This document shows, piece after piece, positions 5,269 through 5,283 of a stretch of 5,283 nt of DNA. The notes under the pieces were generated by a model. It had not been told where the DNA came from and ran no database searches. It worked only from the letters and a program-made list of their open reading frames with translations. How positions within the stretch are numbered: position 1 is the first letter of the stretch; each line of letters opens with the position of its first letter. This stretch comes from Candidatus Woesearchaeota archaeon (GTDB taxonomy: Archaea; Nanobdellota; Nanobdellia; Woesearchaeales; WAPJ01), in NCBI GenBank assembly GCA_015520785.1, contig WAPJ01000120.1, positions 1-5,283 of the forward strand, read 5' to 3'. Both the position numbers and the translations under genes were made by a program.

Positions 5269-5283
5269 CTGTCTCTTATACAC
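5269..5283. other. Nextera/Tn5 mosaic-end adapter remnant
   Basis: CTGTCTCTTATACAC equals the first 15 bases of the 19-bp Tn5 mosaic end used in Nextera libraries (CTGTCTCTTATACACATCT). Lying exactly at the window edge, it is best read as untrimmed adapter after a library fragment end and not genomic DNA. It also interrupts the antiporter, whose frame would otherwise run on. Confidence 0.95.

Noticed and set aside
1..5283. CRISPR array, insertion sequence or toxin-antitoxin/defence cassette
   Set aside because: No spaced direct repeats, transposase motifs, terminal inverted repeats or paired small toxin genes were seen.

Overview
The window looks like archaeal chromosomal DNA. The strongest evidence is a class-I release factor of the eRF1/aRF1 type, with the NIKS, YxCxxxF and GGQ motifs. 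Supporting signs are a tRNA-Pro gene with no encoded 3' CCA, TATA boxes of the TTTAAA type at the right distance from the tRNA and from a release-factor start codon, T-rich tracts behind genes, and GGAGG/GGTGA Shine-Dalgarno sites. The lineage cannot be fixed from this sequence. The compact release factor would fit a small-genome archaeon such as a DPANN member, but that is inference.

Layout, left to right. (1) 15-1100 (+): a divergent ThyX-like protein (flavin-dependent thymidylate synthase superfamily) whose catalytic signature is only half kept. (2) 1131-1205 (-): tRNA-Pro(UGG), with its TATA box inside the next gene. (3) 1226-1762 (+): a GNAT acetyltransferase whose longest open frame wrongly runs back across the antisense of the tRNA; a Shine-Dalgarno site fixes the true start. 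(4) 1763-2090: a gene-free stretch of pyrimidine and purine tracts, with a T-rich terminator-like segment at its left end and the release-factor promoter at its right end. (5) 2106-3209 (+): aRF1, probably read from a leaderless mRNA, lacking the usual minidomain insertion. (6) 3210-3362: a promoter and about 90 nt of leader containing several competing short stems, one of which covers the Shine-Dalgarno site. (7) 3363-3947 (+): an unrecognised two-helix membrane protein. (8) 4065-5268 (-): the C-terminal part of a Kef/CPA2-type cation:proton antiporter with a degenerate RCK (TrkA-N) domain, a coiled coil and an 80-residue Lys/Arg-rich tail. Its N-terminus is lost at the window edge.

The last 15 bases (5269-5283) match the Tn5/Nextera mosaic end. 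They are almost certainly sequencing adapter, so the right edge is a library artefact and not native DNA.

The genes do not form one pathway. They are a patchwork of translation (aRF1, tRNA-Pro), nucleotide metabolism (ThyX-like), acetyl transfer and membrane functions. No mobile element, CRISPR array or defence cassette is visible. The points most worth following up are the possible structured leader before the two-helix membrane protein, the unusual antiporter C-terminus, the reduced aRF1 and the degenerate ThyX-like protein.
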